DNA of 14,304 bases from an uncultured Bacteroidales bacterium (GCA_927798505.1 CAKMNE010000019.1:1-14304), one strand, 5' to 3'. Positions 1-7,891 are shown, counted from the first letter of the stretch. Numbers and translations are program-made. The notes: generated by a model from the sequence alone, not told the origin.

Positions 1-2
1 CT

Positions 3-68
3 GAACCGCAGTATCTTGAGATGAAAACCAGGATACTTGAAGCATTTGAAAAGAAGTATTATGAATAA
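3..68 (+). CDS. C-terminal end of an unidentified upstream gene (partial)
   Basis: Frame 3 is open from the left edge of the window to a TAA at 66-68. It gives about 21 residues that start EPQYLEM and end EKKYYE, a charged, probably helical tail. The TAA overlaps the ATG at 61 of the next gene, which is the stop/start overlap usual in a co-transcribed pair. The other two plus frames close within the first 25 bases, so this is the only frame that could carry a gene in from the left. The piece is too short to assign a family, and its existence is inferred from the overlap geometry. Confidence 0.5.
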   Translation, partial: EPQYLEMKTRILEAFEKKYYE

Positions 69-843
69 TAAAAGACGCAAGGCAATCATTACCCTTTTGA
101 TTATCTTTCTGATGGGTTTTGTCATCGGACTTCTTGCCGGACTAGCGTGCTCGGGTGGAGCTGCGCGTGATGCGGTGATTGAAGATGAAGAAGCGGCTGA
201 TGAGGTTGTTGAACTGGTTCAGAAGGCTGTGGAACACAAGCCCGAGGCCAAAGAGTCGAAGGCTGCCAAATCAAGCCCTAAGGAGATTATCTATCACCGC
301 AAAAGGCTGCCATATTCCAAACTCTTCAACGATTTGAATGAAGAGCATCTCAATGTCGCCAAACGAACCGGCCTGAAGAGGGTACCGAAAAACAGGGCTG
401 AGGTGGAGAGCGAAGGTCTGGTTGAAATCAAGGATAATGATCTGTATATCATCTATGACTTGCGCTACTCAGTGCCTTTTCTTACCAAGAACGCTGCGCG
501 CGAGCTTGAGGCGATAGCACAGGCTTTTTCAGATTCTCTCCGGAATCATGGACTGTTGGACTACAAACTCGTGGTTTCTTCGGTGCTGCGTACCGAAGAC
601 GATGTGTTGAGACTGCGTCGCAGCGGCAATCCCAACGCCTCCGCAAACTCCGCGCATTGCTATGGCACCACCTTCGACATTGCATATACCCGTTACTATC
701 GTGAGGATGAGAGCAAAGAATTCATGCAGCCTTTTGAACTTACCAAGGTGCTGGGAGAAGTGCTTCTCGACCGCCGCAATGCAGGTCATTGCCTTGTCAA
801 ATATGAAAGGCAGGAACATTGTTTTCACATTACAGCAAAATGA
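61..843 (+). CDS. DUF5715 family, M15-like membrane-anchored peptidase
   Basis: The protein has 260 residues from the ATG at 61. An in-frame TTG at 37 would add eight residues, but ATG overlapping the previous stop is the better start. The N-terminus is a short basic stretch followed by one hydrophobic segment (about residues 8-30), then a charged Glu/Lys/Ala-rich linker to about residue 75, so the C-terminal domain should sit in the periplasm. That domain carries S-x-x-x-R (about 173-177), S-A-H-C-Y-G-T-T-F-D (about 197-206) and a final C-F-H (about 254-256). These resemble the SxHxxGxAxD and terminal His zinc-ligand pattern of M15/VanY-type peptidoglycan carboxypeptidases. By family knowledge a cell-wall peptidase or wall-binding role is likely, but the substrate is unknown. 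The stop overlaps the next start (ATGA, 840-843), so the two are translationally coupled. Confidence 0.75.
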   Translation: MNNKRRKAIITLLIIFLMGFVIGLLAGLACSGGAARDAVIEDEEAADEVVELVQKAVEHKPEAKESKAAKSSPKEIIYHRKRLPYSKLFNDLNEEHLNVAKRTGLKRVPKNRAEVESEGLVEIKDNDLYIIYDLRYSVPFLTKNAARELEAIAQAFSDSLRNHGLLDYKLVVSSVLRTEDDVLRLRRSGNPNASANSAHCYGTTFDIAYTRYYREDESKEFMQPFELTKVLGEVLLDRRNAGHCLVKYERQEHCFHITAK

Positions 844-1484
844 CAAAACTTGTAATATTCGATCTTGACGGTACCCTCATCAACACCATTGAGGATCTGG
901 GTACCGCTGTCAACTACGCACTTGAGCTGCGTGGACTGCCTCAGCACTCGATTGCCCGGTACAGGGATATGGTCGGGCACGGCATACGTCAGCTTGTAAT
1001 CAACGCCCTGGGCCAGGCGGCCGGGGAACCGTTGACGGATGAAGTCCTGGCCGACTTCGTGGACTATTATGTGGCTCATATAGATGTGCACACCCGTCCG
1101 TATCCGGGAATGCAGCAGCTGCTTTCCCGCTTGCAGAACCGAGGAATCATGCTTGCTGTTGCATCCAACAAATTCCAGGAAGGGGCAGAGAAGTTGGTCA
1201 GTGAATTCTTCCCCGATATCAATTTTGTTGCCGTGCTGGGCAACAGCCCCGAGCTTCCTCTCAAACCGGATGCCGCTGTGGTACAGCTGATTATGGAAAA
1301 GGCCGGGGTAGGCAGGGAAGAGACTGTTTTTGTGGGCGATTCGGCTACGGATATGAAAACCGCGTCCAACGGGGGAGTGCGCAGCATAGGCGTAAGCTGG
1401 GGCTTCCGCCCGCGCACTGATTTGCAGGCATCCGGGGCAATGGACATTGCTGACAATGCAGAGGAATTGTTTGAAAAGATTTAA
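840..1484 (+). CDS. HAD-family hydrolase, phosphoglycolate phosphatase-like
   Basis: This is a cytoplasmic 214-residue haloacid dehalogenase phosphatase. All four HAD motifs are visible: I, D-L-D-G-T-L with nucleophile D8 and acid/base D10; II, the serine in V-A-S-N-K (S109); III, the lysine in L-K-P-D (K142); and IV, G-D-S-A-T-D (D167, D171). A helical C1 cap occupies about residues 15-85 and includes the M-V-G-H-G segment typical of Gph-type enzymes. Family members remove phosphate from small metabolites such as 2-phosphoglycolate; the substrate here cannot be read from sequence. The ATG at 840 overlaps the previous stop and places the DxD motif at its usual distance from the N-terminus. 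A TTG further upstream (819) is less likely. ettA follows after 6 bases. Confidence 0.85.
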   Translation: MTKLVIFDLDGTLINTIEDLGTAVNYALELRGLPQHSIARYRDMVGHGIRQLVINALGQAAGEPLTDEVLADFVDYYVAHIDVHTRPYPGMQQLLSRLQNRGIMLAVASNKFQEGAEKLVSEFFPDINFVAVLGNSPELPLKPDAAVVQLIMEKAGVGREETVFVGDSATDMKTASNGGVRSIGVSWGFRPRTDLQASGAMDIADNAEELFEKI

Positions 1485-1490
1485 AGGATT

Positions 1491-3176
1491 ATGACAGACG
1501 AAAAAATCATATTCTCGATGAACGGTGTGGGAAAGGTACTCCCGCACAACAACAAGACTATTCTAAAGGACATTTACCTTTCCTTCTTCTACGGAGCGAA
1601 AATCGGAATCATCGGTCTCAACGGTTCCGGAAAATCCACCCTGCTCAAAATCATTGCCGGAGTGGAGAAATCCTACAAGGGAGAAGTTGTATGGGCTCCC
1701 GGCTACTCGGTAGGCTACCTTGAACAGGAGCCTCAGATGGACCCTCAAAAGACCGTGCTTGAAGTCGTTCAGGAAGGAGTGCAGGAAGTGATGGATCTCC
1801 TTAGGGAATATGAGGATCTGAACAACTCTTTCTGCGACCCTGAGGTGCTCGAAGACCCCGACAGGATGAACGCGCTTATCGAGCGTCAGGGAGAGCTCAC
1901 CGAGAAAATCGAGCATTGTGACGGCTGGGAAATCGATTCCAAGCTGGAAAGGGCAATGGATGCCCTCCAGTGCCCTCCGTCAGAGGCTAAGGTAAGCACT
2001 CTTTCCGGAGGCGAACGCAGGCGTGTGGCTCTCTGCCGCCTTCTTCTGCGCCAGCCGGACGTACTGCTTCTCGACGAGCCTACCAACCATCTCGACACCG
2101 AGAGCATCCAGTGGCTCGAAGCCCATCTGCAGCAGTACAAGGGCACGGTAATAGCCGTAACCCACGACCGTTACTTCCTTGACAATGTGGCAGGATGGAT
2201 ACTTGAGCTTGACCGTGGAGAAGGCATTCCTTGGAAGGGAAATTACTCCAGCTGGCTTGAGCAGAAGACTCAGCGTCTCGCCCTTGAGGAAAAGCAGGAG
2301 AGCAAGCGTCGCAAGACCCTGCAGCACGAGCTTGAGTGGGTCCGCATGGCACCGAAGGCCCGTCAGGCAAAGCAGAAGGCCCGCCTTGGTGCCTATGAAA
2401 AGCTGGCATCTGCCGATTCCAAAGAGAAAGAATCAAATCTTGAGATCTATATCCCTAACGGACCGCATCTCGGCAACAAGGTTATAGAGTTCCACGATGT
2501 GAGCAAAGCCTATGGGGACAAACTTCTTTTCGAACATCTTGACTTTGTGCTGCCGCCTGCAGGCATAGTGGGAGTTATCGGACCCAACGGCGCAGGAAAG
2601 ACCACTCTTTTCCGTCTGATTATGGGCCTTGAGCAGCCGGACAGCGGAAGTATAGAGATAGGTGAGACTGTGAAGATTTCCTATGTTGACCAGCAGCACA
2701 AGAGCATTGACCCGGACAAAACCGTGTTCGAGACCATTGCCGAGAACTCGGAGTGGATACGTCTGGGCAACAGGGACATCAATGCCCGCAGTTGGGTCAG
2801 CCGTTTCAACTTCTCAGGTGCTGACCAGGAAAAGCTCTGCGGAGTGCTCTCGGGAGGTGAGCGCAACAGGCTCCATCTCGCACTTACCCTCAAGGATGAA
2901 GGCAATGTGCTGCTTCTCGACGAGCCTACCAACGACGTGGATGTCAACACTATCCGTGCATTGGAGGACGGCTTGGACGGATTTGCCGGCTGTGCGGTAG
3001 TGGTAAGCCACGACCGCTGGTTCCTGGACAGGATTGCCACCCATATCCTCGCATTCGAGGGTGACTCTCAGGTCTATTTCTTCGAAGGAAGCTATTCCGA
3101 ATATGAAGAGAACCGCAATATGCGTTTAGGTACGGAAGAGCCTAAGAGATTCAAATACCGCAAACTGACTGAGTAG
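1491..3176 (+). CDS. ettA: Energy-dependent translational throttle protein EttA (ABC-F)
   Basis: This is a soluble 561-residue ABC-F ATPase with two nucleotide-binding domains and no membrane segment. The first domain has Walker [10 protein letters not shown] (about 42-50), signature L-S-G-G-E-R-R-R and Walker [12 protein letters not shown]. The second has [20 protein letters not shown] and [11 protein letters not shown]. The arm insertion near 95-140, the P-site tRNA interaction motif linker near 240-320 and the [10 protein letters not shown] segment before the second signature identify the EttA subgroup. The length matches the family (about 555). EttA binds the ribosomal E site and gates entry into elongation according to the ADP/ATP ratio. 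The gene is last in its operon, and its final codons form one arm of a hairpin. Confidence 0.95.
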   Translation: MTDEKIIFSMNGVGKVLPHNNKTILKDIYLSFFYGAKIGIIGLNGSGKSTLLKIIAGVEKSYKGEVVWAPGYSVGYLEQEPQMDPQKTVLEVVQEGVQEVMDLLREYEDLNNSFCDPEVLEDPDRMNALIERQGELTEKIEHCDGWEIDSKLERAMDALQCPPSEAKVSTLSGGERRRVALCRLLLRQPDVLLLDEPTNHLDTESIQWLEAHLQQYKGTVIAVTHDRYFLDNVAGWILELDRGEGIPWKGNYSSWLEQKTQRLALEEKQESKRRKTLQHELEWVRMAPKARQAKQKARLGAYEKLASADSKEKESNLEIYIPNGPHLGNKVIEFHDVSKAYGDKLLFEHLDFVLPPAGIVGVIGPNGAGKTTLFRLIMGLEQPDSGSIEIGETVKISYVDQQHKSIDPDKTVFETIAENSEWIRLGNRDINARSWVSRFNFSGADQEKLCGVLSGGERNRLHLALTLKDEGNVLLLDEPTNDVDVNTIRALEDGLDGFAGCAVVVSHDRWFLDRIATHILAFEGDSQVYFFEGSYSEYEENRNMRLGTEEPKRFKYRKLTE

Positions 3177-3193
3177 CCAGTTTGCGGTATTTG
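3152..3193 (+). terminator. Hairpin closing the ettA operon, overlapping the ettA stop
   Basis: A perfect 16-bp inverted repeat has its left arm at 3152-3167 (CAAATACCGCAAACTG) and its right arm at 3178-3193, with a 10-nt loop containing the ettA TAG. A T-rich run (3210-3215) follows only after about 16 bases, so this is not a textbook U-tract terminator. It lies between the convergent genes ettA and hppA and could end or stabilise transcripts from either side. Confidence 0.65.
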
Positions 3194-3215
3194 CAAATCC
3201 AAAAACTGTCTTTTT

Positions 3216-5393
3216 CTAGAAAAGCACTGTCAGTCCCGCCATCACGATAGATACCATGGACATCAGCTTGATGAGAATGTTGAGGGATGGTCCTGAGGTG
3301 TCCTTGAACGGATCTCCTACAGTGTCGCCTACAACTGTGGCGTGGTGACTTTCGGAGTTCTTTCCTCCGAAATTACCCTCTTCAACATATTTCTTTGCAT
3401 TGTCCCAGGCTCCGCCGGAGTTGGCCAGGAAGATTGCAAGCACGAAGCCTGCTCCCAGGGCGCCGGCAAGCAATCCGAGCACGCCTGCAGGGCCGAGAAT
3501 GACGCCGACCAGCACAGGAACCACAATTGCCAGTACTGAAGGGAAAATCATCTCCTTCTGGGCCGCCTTTGTGCTGATTTCCACGCAGCGGGAGTAATCC
3601 GGACGCTGCTTTCCTTCAAGTATGCCCTTGATTTCGCGGAACTGCCTGCGAACCTCCACCACCATCTTCTGGGCGGCACGGCCCACTGCGTTCATGGTAA
3701 GTCCGCAGAAGAGGAAGGCCATCATTGCGCCGAGAAAGACGCCTGCGAGTACGGCAGGATTCATAAGGCTTACATTGAAGCGGTCCAGCACATCTACAAT
3801 GCTGAGGCCTTCACCGGCCGGACCCATGGCTATTTTCAGTTCTTCTATATATGAAGCCAGGAGAGCGAGAGCTGTCAGAGCGGCGGAACCGATTGCGAAA
3901 CCCTTTCCTGTGGCGGCTGTTGTATTGCCGAGGGCGTCGAGCACATCGGTGCGCTCACGAACTTTCGGCTCCAGTTCACTCATCTGGGCATTTCCGCCTG
4001 CATTGTCGGCAATAGGTCCGTAAGCGTCGGTTGCGAGGGTTATGCCAAGGGTGCTGAGCATTCCTACAGCAGCGATTGCAACTCCGTAAAGACCCTTGGA
4101 AAGAAGGGCAGGCTCAGCGATGATATCCTTCATATTGAAACCTGTTGCGAAAAGGAAGGAGAGTACGATTGCGCAAACTATTGCAATCACCGGTATGGCG
4201 GTAGAAATCATTCCCAGTCCTACGCCGTTGATGATAACGGTTGCGGGACCTGTCTGCGCAGCCTCTGCAAGCTTCTGAGTAGGCTTGTATGAGTGGGAAG
4301 TATAGTACTCCGTGGCCTTTCCGATTACTACGCCGGCAATCAGACCGGATACTACGGACAGGGAGAAATGCCACCAGTCGGAAGTTTCCGTGCCGAATAC
4401 CAGGGCGAGGATGCCGAAGGTCGCAAAGGCGCTGAGTATAGCGGCAAGATTGGTACCGAAGCTCATGGATTTGAGCAACTGGCCCATACCGGCGCCTTCT
4501 TTGGTGCGTACGGTAAATATGCTGGCGACTGACAGAACAACGCCGGCTGCCGCAATGAGCATAGGTGCAAGTATGGACTTGAGCTGCATCTCGGTTCCCA
4601 TAGAATAGAAAGCGGACGCTCCAAGGGCCATGGTGGAGAGAATCGAACCGCAGTAACTTTCGTAAAGGTCGGCTCCCATTCCGGCTACATCACCCACATT
4701 GTCACCCACATTGTCAGCAATGGTTGCCGGGTTGCGCGGGTCGTCCTCAGGAAGATCCGTTTCAACCTTACCCACAATATCGGCACCTACGTCAGCGGCC
4801 TTGGTGTATATGCCTCCGCCTACACGGGCAAACAGTGCCTGGGTTGAGGCTCCCATGCCGAAGGTCAGCATTGTGGTTGTGATTACAATTATTTCCTGAG
4901 ACGTAGTAAGGTCACCCTCCGGAATAAACAGGTTGAGAAGGAACCACCAGAGAGCAATGTCCAGAAGTCCGAGGCCTACAACGGTCAGACCCATAACGGC
5001 TCCGGACCTGAAGGCAATCTTGAGTCCGTGATTGAGGGACTTGCGTGCAGCGTTCGCGGTGCGTCCGGAAGCATAGGTAGCGGTGCGCATTCCCACAAAC
5101 CCGGCAAGGCCTGAGAAGAAGCCTCCCGTAAGGAAGGCGAACGGAACCCATGGATTCTGGATATGGAATCCGTAAGCGAGGACTGCAAAGACTGCAGCCA
5201 GAACGATAAATACTATGATGACAATCTTGTACTGTTGTTTGAGATATGCCATCGCACCCTGTCTGACATACAAGGCGATTTCTTTCATTGTCGGGGTGCC
5301 TTCATCTTCCTTCATCATCTGCCTGAAGAAGATGTACGCGAAAGCCAGCGCAATAATCGATGCGGCCGGCACCAGATAGAATAGTGTGTTCAT
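3216..5393 (-). CDS. hppA: K+-dependent ion-pumping membrane pyrophosphatase
   Basis: This is a polytopic 725-residue inner-membrane pyrophosphatase that hydrolyses PPi to 2 Pi and exports H+ and/or Na+. The PPi/Mg-binding motif [11 protein letters not shown] lies at 201-211. It is followed by an Asp-rich cytoplasmic loop ([12 protein letters not shown]), and a second acidic cluster lies near the C-terminus ([11 protein letters not shown]). [10 protein letters not shown] at 489-498 has Ala at 493 and Gly at 496, the pair that marks K+-dependent enzymes; K+-independent ones have Lys and Thr there. K+-dependent members include Na+ pumps and the dual Na+/H+ pumps known from Bacteroides. Motifs alone do not fix the ion here. 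It is divergent from the DUF47 gene and has a clear -7 box 26 bases upstream of the ATG. Its phosphate product fits the theme of the neighbouring locus. Confidence 0.96.
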   Translation of the reverse strand: MNTLFYLVPAASIIALAFAYIFFRQMMKEDEGTPTMKEIALYVRQGAMAYLKQQYKIVIIVFIVLAAVFAVLAYGFHIQNPWVPFAFLTGGFFSGLAGFVGMRTATYASGRTANAARKSLNHGLKIAFRSGAVMGLTVVGLGLLDIALWWFLLNLFIPEGDLTTSQEIIVITTTMLTFGMGASTQALFARVGGGIYTKAADVGADIVGKVETDLPEDDPRNPATIADNVGDNVGDVAGMGADLYESYCGSILSTMALGASAFYSMGTEMQLKSILAPMLIAAAGVVLSVASIFTVRTKEGAGMGQLLKSMSFGTNLAAILSAFATFGILALVFGTETSDWWHFSLSVVSGLIAGVVIGKATEYYTSHSYKPTQKLAEAAQTGPATVIINGVGLGMISTAIPVIAIVCAIVLSFLFATGFNMKDIIAEPALLSKGLYGVAIAAVGMLSTLGITLATDAYGPIADNAGGNAQMSELEPKVRERTDVLDALGNTTAATGKGFAIGSAALTALALLASYIEELKIAMGPAGEGLSIVDVLDRFNVSLMNPAVLAGVFLGAMMAFLFCGLTMNAVGRAAQKMVVEVRRQFREIKGILEGKQRPDYSRCVEISTKAAQKEMIFPSVLAIVVPVLVGVILGPAGVLGLLAGALGAGFVLAIFLANSGGAWDNAKKYVEEGNFGGKNSESHHATVVGDTVGDPFKDTSGPSLNILIKLMSMVSIVMAGLTVLF

Positions 5394-5418
5394 TGTTAAT
5401 ATAGTGTTATTCGATTTG

Positions 5419-5426
5419 CAAAGGTA
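5419..5426 (-). promoter_or_regulatory. Bacteroidota -7 promoter box for hppA
   Basis: The minus strand reads TACCTTTG, an exact match to the Bacteroidota -7 consensus TAnnTTTG. It lies 25 bases upstream of the hppA ATG, giving an expected leader of roughly 20 nt. No clear TTTG -33 element is seen at the usual spacing; the region there reads CTCG/TTCG. Confidence 0.65.
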
Positions 5427-5499
5427 CGCATATACGCGCGAAATACGAGCGAAGAATGAAAATTTTTTGTTAAACTTTTTTCTTTACAATTTCTTTGTC

Positions 5500-5507
5500 T
5501 AAATTTG
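5500..5507 (+). promoter_or_regulatory. Candidate -7 promoter box for the DUF47 operon (long leader)
   Basis: TAAATTTG matches TAnnTTTG exactly. If used, transcription would start near 5514 and leave a leader of about 157 nt containing both palindromes described below. The -33 region is T-rich (5476-5482) but has no exact TTTG at ideal spacing. Confidence 0.5.
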
Positions 5508-5528
5508 CGTCAGCAGGAATGCCAACTT

Positions 5529-5538
5529 AACACGTGTT
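5529..5538. repeat. Perfect 10-nt palindrome AACACGTGTT (candidate operator)
   Basis: AACACGTGTT is self-complementary and has a CACGTG core. CTTAA and TTAAG flank it imperfectly (5526-5545). It lies just downstream of the TAAATTTG box, so a protein bound here could block that promoter, or the sequence could form a small leader hairpin. The function is inferred. Confidence 0.3.
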
Positions 5539-5605
5539 TTTTAAGCCACTGGTAATCAATACTATTATACATTAAATATAACTTAACATTCATTTCATAC
5601 CGTTG

Positions 5606-5615
5606 CGTATATACG
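5606..5615. repeat. Perfect 10-nt palindrome CGTATATACG (candidate operator)
   Basis: CGTATATACG is self-complementary and lies 12 bases upstream of the TTTG of the candidate proximal promoter. A related sequence, CGCGTATATGCG on the minus strand, sits directly upstream of the hppA -7 box (about 5427-5438). One regulator might therefore act on both divergent promoters. This is inference from a short motif. Confidence 0.3.
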
Positions 5616-5626
5616 TGCGCGTGGTC

Positions 5627-5657
5627 TTTGAAATGCAGAATCATTAACCCATATTTG
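5627..5657 (+). promoter_or_regulatory. Candidate proximal promoter for the DUF47 operon (very short leader)
   Basis: TTTG at 5627-5630 and CATATTTG at 5650-5657 are separated by 19 bases, the normal Bacteroidota -33/-7 spacing. The -7 box has one mismatch (C for the first T of TAnnTTTG). Expected transcription start is about 5662-5664, leaving a leader of under 10 nt before the ATG at 5671. It is an alternative or addition to the distal box at 5500. Confidence 0.4.
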
Positions 5658-5670
5658 CAACAACAAGGTT

Positions 5671-6315
5671 ATGTTCAACAGAAAAACAAAGGAAACAATT
5701 GGGCGCCTTGACAAGTTCTTTGATATAGTTGATCAATCACTTCTGGTATTTATTGAAGGTGTCAAGAATTACATCTACCACAACGAAGATGCCCTGAGCG
5801 GAAATCTCCAGTCAATCACAAGACTTGAGTCCGATGCCGAGATTCTCCGAAGGGACATTGAGGCAGATCTTTACAGAAGAAACAGCCTGAGTCGTCCTCG
5901 AGGCGACATATTGCGGCTCCTTGAGCGCATGGACCATGTGCTCGACACCCTCAACAACAACCTCTACCAGTTCGAAATCGAGACTCCGCACATTCCTGTG
6001 GAGTTGAATGCTGATTTCCTGAAACTGATGGAACTCAGCACCGAGGCAATGTCCACAACGATACCCGCATCCAAGGCTTATTTCAAGACTCCGGATTCGG
6101 TGCCGGACATGGTGCATCGCGTCTATTTCTTCCAGAAAGAGGCTGACACTCAGGCGAAGATTCTCAAGCGCAAGGTTTTTCACGATATGGACAAGCTCAA
6201 ACTGTCCGAAAAATTCCATCTCCGCTATTTTGCGCTTCATATAGAGGAGCTTTCCCAGGAAGCACTCAAAGTAGCAGATCAGCTTTCGGTAATGTCCATA
6301 CGCAGAATCATCTGA
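5671..6315 (+). CDS. DUF47/PhoU-like protein, PiT accessory regulator
   Basis: This is an all-helical cytoplasmic protein of 214 residues with no signal peptide or membrane segment. The length and helix pattern match DUF47, a PhoU relative: an N-terminal long helix (about 10-40), L-E-S-D-A-E with R-R-D-I-E-A-D-L (about 52-67), E-R-M-D-H-V-L-D (85-92), and a final helix with E-E-L-S-Q-E-A-L-K-V-A-D (192-203). PhoU-type E/DxxxD metal-cluster residues are partly recognisable. DUF47 proteins usually sit beside PiT phosphate permeases and modulate them. Here the next gene, one base after the stop (TGATATG), encodes a PiT-like membrane domain joined to a DNA-binding domain. The natural inference is that DUF47 relays phosphate status to, or from, that regulator. 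It is the first gene after the divergent regulatory region. Confidence 0.85.
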   Translation: MFNRKTKETIGRLDKFFDIVDQSLLVFIEGVKNYIYHNEDALSGNLQSITRLESDAEILRRDIEADLYRRNSLSRPRGDILRLLERMDHVLDTLNNNLYQFEIETPHIPVELNADFLKLMELSTEAMSTTIPASKAYFKTPDSVPDMVHRVYFFQKEADTQAKILKRKVFHDMDKLKLSEKFHLRYFALHIEELSQEALKVADQLSVMSIRRII

Positions 6316-6316
6316 T

Positions 6317-7855
6317 ATGGAACTCCTTACCGTTGCTTTGCTTACGGCCCTGCTGTTTGCGGCCGTAATTCTTTGGGAATTGCCTATGTCCCTCGCGCCT
6401 GTGGCGACCTGCTTCTCCATTCCGCGTTGGCTGCTGTTGCCTTCCATGCTTATTTCTTTGGGATCCGGACTGGTGTTGGGGGCCGTGATGGGGGATATGG
6501 AGCAGTTTACCATAGACCTGTCTTCGACCTCAGTCTACATTGCCATAGGCTCCGCTCTGGCGGTAGTCCTTGTGCTCCACCTCATAGGCCAGCCTTCAGC
6601 GATTCTGCCTTCGCTGACCGCGGCCTTGGTGGGCACTCAAATGTATTATGGTGTCACGGATACCGACCTTGTATGGATTCCTCTTCAGTGGTTAGCATCT
6701 ATGGTGCTGGCTCTTGTCCTCGGGGTTATTCTTGCCAGATTCCTGCAGAAGCTCGTTCTCAATTCGAATGTCCACCTGCTGATGAAGCTTTCATGGCTGG
6801 GTAGCGCGATGAGCATTGCGATGCTTGTGCTGCTCTTTGCAATCGGTATGAACCTCTCCGGCCTTCTGAGCATCGCTTTTCAGGGAGAGAGCCTCAAAAT
6901 TGAGCAAATAATGCCGGGCACGCTTGTCGCAGTACTGATTTTTGCCGTGCTGGCTCCTGTGGTGAAGAACAGGGTCTCGGCCCTTCGTGAAGAGTTTTTC
7001 GATATGGACGCGGCCACTTCGCTCGCGTGCGTGATCGCTTCCGCCTTTTCAATGCTGGTATTTGCCCGGGGAACTATAGTGTCTCCTTCGGTGGTGATGT
7101 TGTGTGCGCTTGCAGGAGCCCGGAATTTCAGGCTGGGAGAAATCTCGGTTTCGGTTTTTGCCGCTCCTGTTTTCTCTGCCTTGAGTGCCTATACGCTTTG
7201 CGCAGTGGTTTCAAGTGTGGGATATGGAAGGACGCCGGACGTTGCTGAAGCCGTGGCCGGGCTCTTTGCCCTTGCCTGTTGCGTGCTGCTTGCTCTTCTT
7301 GTAAAGACCTTGAAATCAAGGCCAAGGCAGGTTGAGCGGAGCTCGGATGAGAGTTATCACAGGCTCAATGAGTTGAAGGTGCATTCCATGCAGGTAGAGA
7401 ACGAACACCTGCAGAACCTGCTCGAACTCAGAAGGCGGGATGCAATGTCCATAGCCGAAAGAATCAGTGAGCAGAGCGAGTTTATGGATGAGCTTTATTC
7501 CAAGGTTGCTGAGGCGGAAATCAGTTCCGACCCTGCCCGCAAGGATGAACTGCTTCACGAAATCAAGACCAGTCTGAACCTCAGGCGAAACTCACAGGAC
7601 GAAAGAACTGATTTCTACAACAAGGTGGAGACGCTGCATCAGGATTTCACTGCAAGGCTCAGCATCAAATGCCCGCAGCTTTCTGCGCAGGAACGCAAGC
7701 TGGCGACTTTGCTCAGACTTGAGTTTTCGACCAAGTACATCGCCGCCCTGCTGGGCATTTCGCCAAAGTCCGTGGAGGTGGAAAGGCACAGGTTGAGAAA
7801 GAAGTTCTCCCTTACCCGGGACCAGAATCTGGTTGACTATATCAAAAGTATATAG
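6317..7855 (+). CDS. Degenerate PiT phosphate permease fused to coiled coil and LuxR-type HTH (putative membrane-bound regulator)
   Basis: This 512-residue protein has two parts. Residues 1-332 form about ten hydrophobic segments in two repeats that follow the PiT layout. W-E-L-P-M-S-L-A-P (20-28) sits where repeat 1 normally has ANDxxN, and G-Q-P-S-A-I-L-P-S-L-T-A-A-L-V-G (91-106) where P-x-S-T-T-H-A is expected. F-A-I-G-M-N-L-S-G (174-182) and G-T-I-V-S-P-S (252-258) are the second-repeat counterparts. The Asn/Asp and Ser-Thr-Thr-His residues of real transporters are largely missing. Residues 340-400 are a charged helix of coiled-coil character, and 453-500 are a GerE/LuxR-like HTH (L-S-A-Q-E-R-K-L ... 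I-S-P-K-S-V-E-V-E-R-H-R-L-R-K-K). By inference it is a non-transporting phosphate sensor tethered in the inner membrane that regulates nearby genes. It is coupled to DUF47 upstream and the porin downstream. HTH confidence is high; PiT ancestry is moderate and supported by context. Confidence 0.75.
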   Translation: MELLTVALLTALLFAAVILWELPMSLAPVATCFSIPRWLLLPSMLISLGSGLVLGAVMGDMEQFTIDLSSTSVYIAIGSALAVVLVLHLIGQPSAILPSLTAALVGTQMYYGVTDTDLVWIPLQWLASMVLALVLGVILARFLQKLVLNSNVHLLMKLSWLGSAMSIAMLVLLFAIGMNLSGLLSIAFQGESLKIEQIMPGTLVAVLIFAVLAPVVKNRVSALREEFFDMDAATSLACVIASAFSMLVFARGTIVSPSVVMLCALAGARNFRLGEISVSVFAAPVFSALSAYTLCAVVSSVGYGRTPDVAEAVAGLFALACCVLLALLVKTLKSRPRQVERSSDESYHRLNELKVHSMQVENEHLQNLLELRRRDAMSIAERISEQSEFMDELYSKVAEAEISSDPARKDELLHEIKTSLNLRRNSQDERTDFYNKVETLHQDFTARLSIKCPQLSAQERKLATLLRLEFSTKYIAALLGISPKSVEVERHRLRKKFSLTRDQNLVDYIKSI

Positions 7856-7866
7856 GTATATTTTTG
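7833..7866 (+). promoter_or_regulatory. Candidate promoter for the porin gene, inside the end of the regulator gene
   Basis: TATTTTTG at 7859-7866 matches TAnnTTTG, and TTGACT at 7833-7838 lies upstream in -33 territory, at slightly long spacing. The expected start is near 7872, about 20 nt before the porin ATG at 7892. The -33 part lies within the last codons of the PiT-HTH gene, so the porin can probably be expressed independently of the two genes before it. Confidence 0.5.
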
Positions 7867-7891
7867 ATTAACCACATAAACACTAAAATTT

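Noticed and set aside
37..60. TTG start extending the DUF5715 protein by eight residues
   Set aside because: The ATG at 61 overlaps the preceding stop and gives a standard basic-then-hydrophobic membrane anchor.
819..839. TTG start extending the HAD hydrolase
   Set aside because: The ATG at 840 forms the ATGA overlap with the upstream stop and puts DxDGT at the normal position near the N-terminus.
825..1547. 240-codon minus-strand open frame across the HAD gene and the start of ettA
   Set aside because: It spans two convincingly assigned genes on the other strand. Its His/Cys-rich translation has no domain and looks like a codon-bias shadow.
3212..3223. Palindrome TTTTCTAGAAAA at the hppA stop
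   Set aside because: It is a short A/T-rich palindrome made by the stop codon and the last Phe codon region, with no spacing or context suggesting an operator.
6313..6319. Identical TGATATG junctions at 6313-6319 and 12718-12724 as a recoding signal
   Set aside because: A stop followed one base later by ATG is an ordinary coupled junction; two occurrences in tightly packed genes need no special mechanism.
5812..6513. 233-codon minus-strand frame across the DUF47/PiT-HTH junction
   Set aside because: It is antisense to two coupled genes with clear families, and its translation shows no motif.
6317..7315. Reading the membrane domain as a working PiT phosphate transporter
   Set aside because: The signature Asn/Asp and Ser-Thr-Thr-His residues are not at the expected places, and the chain continues into a DNA-binding domain; a sensor role fits better.
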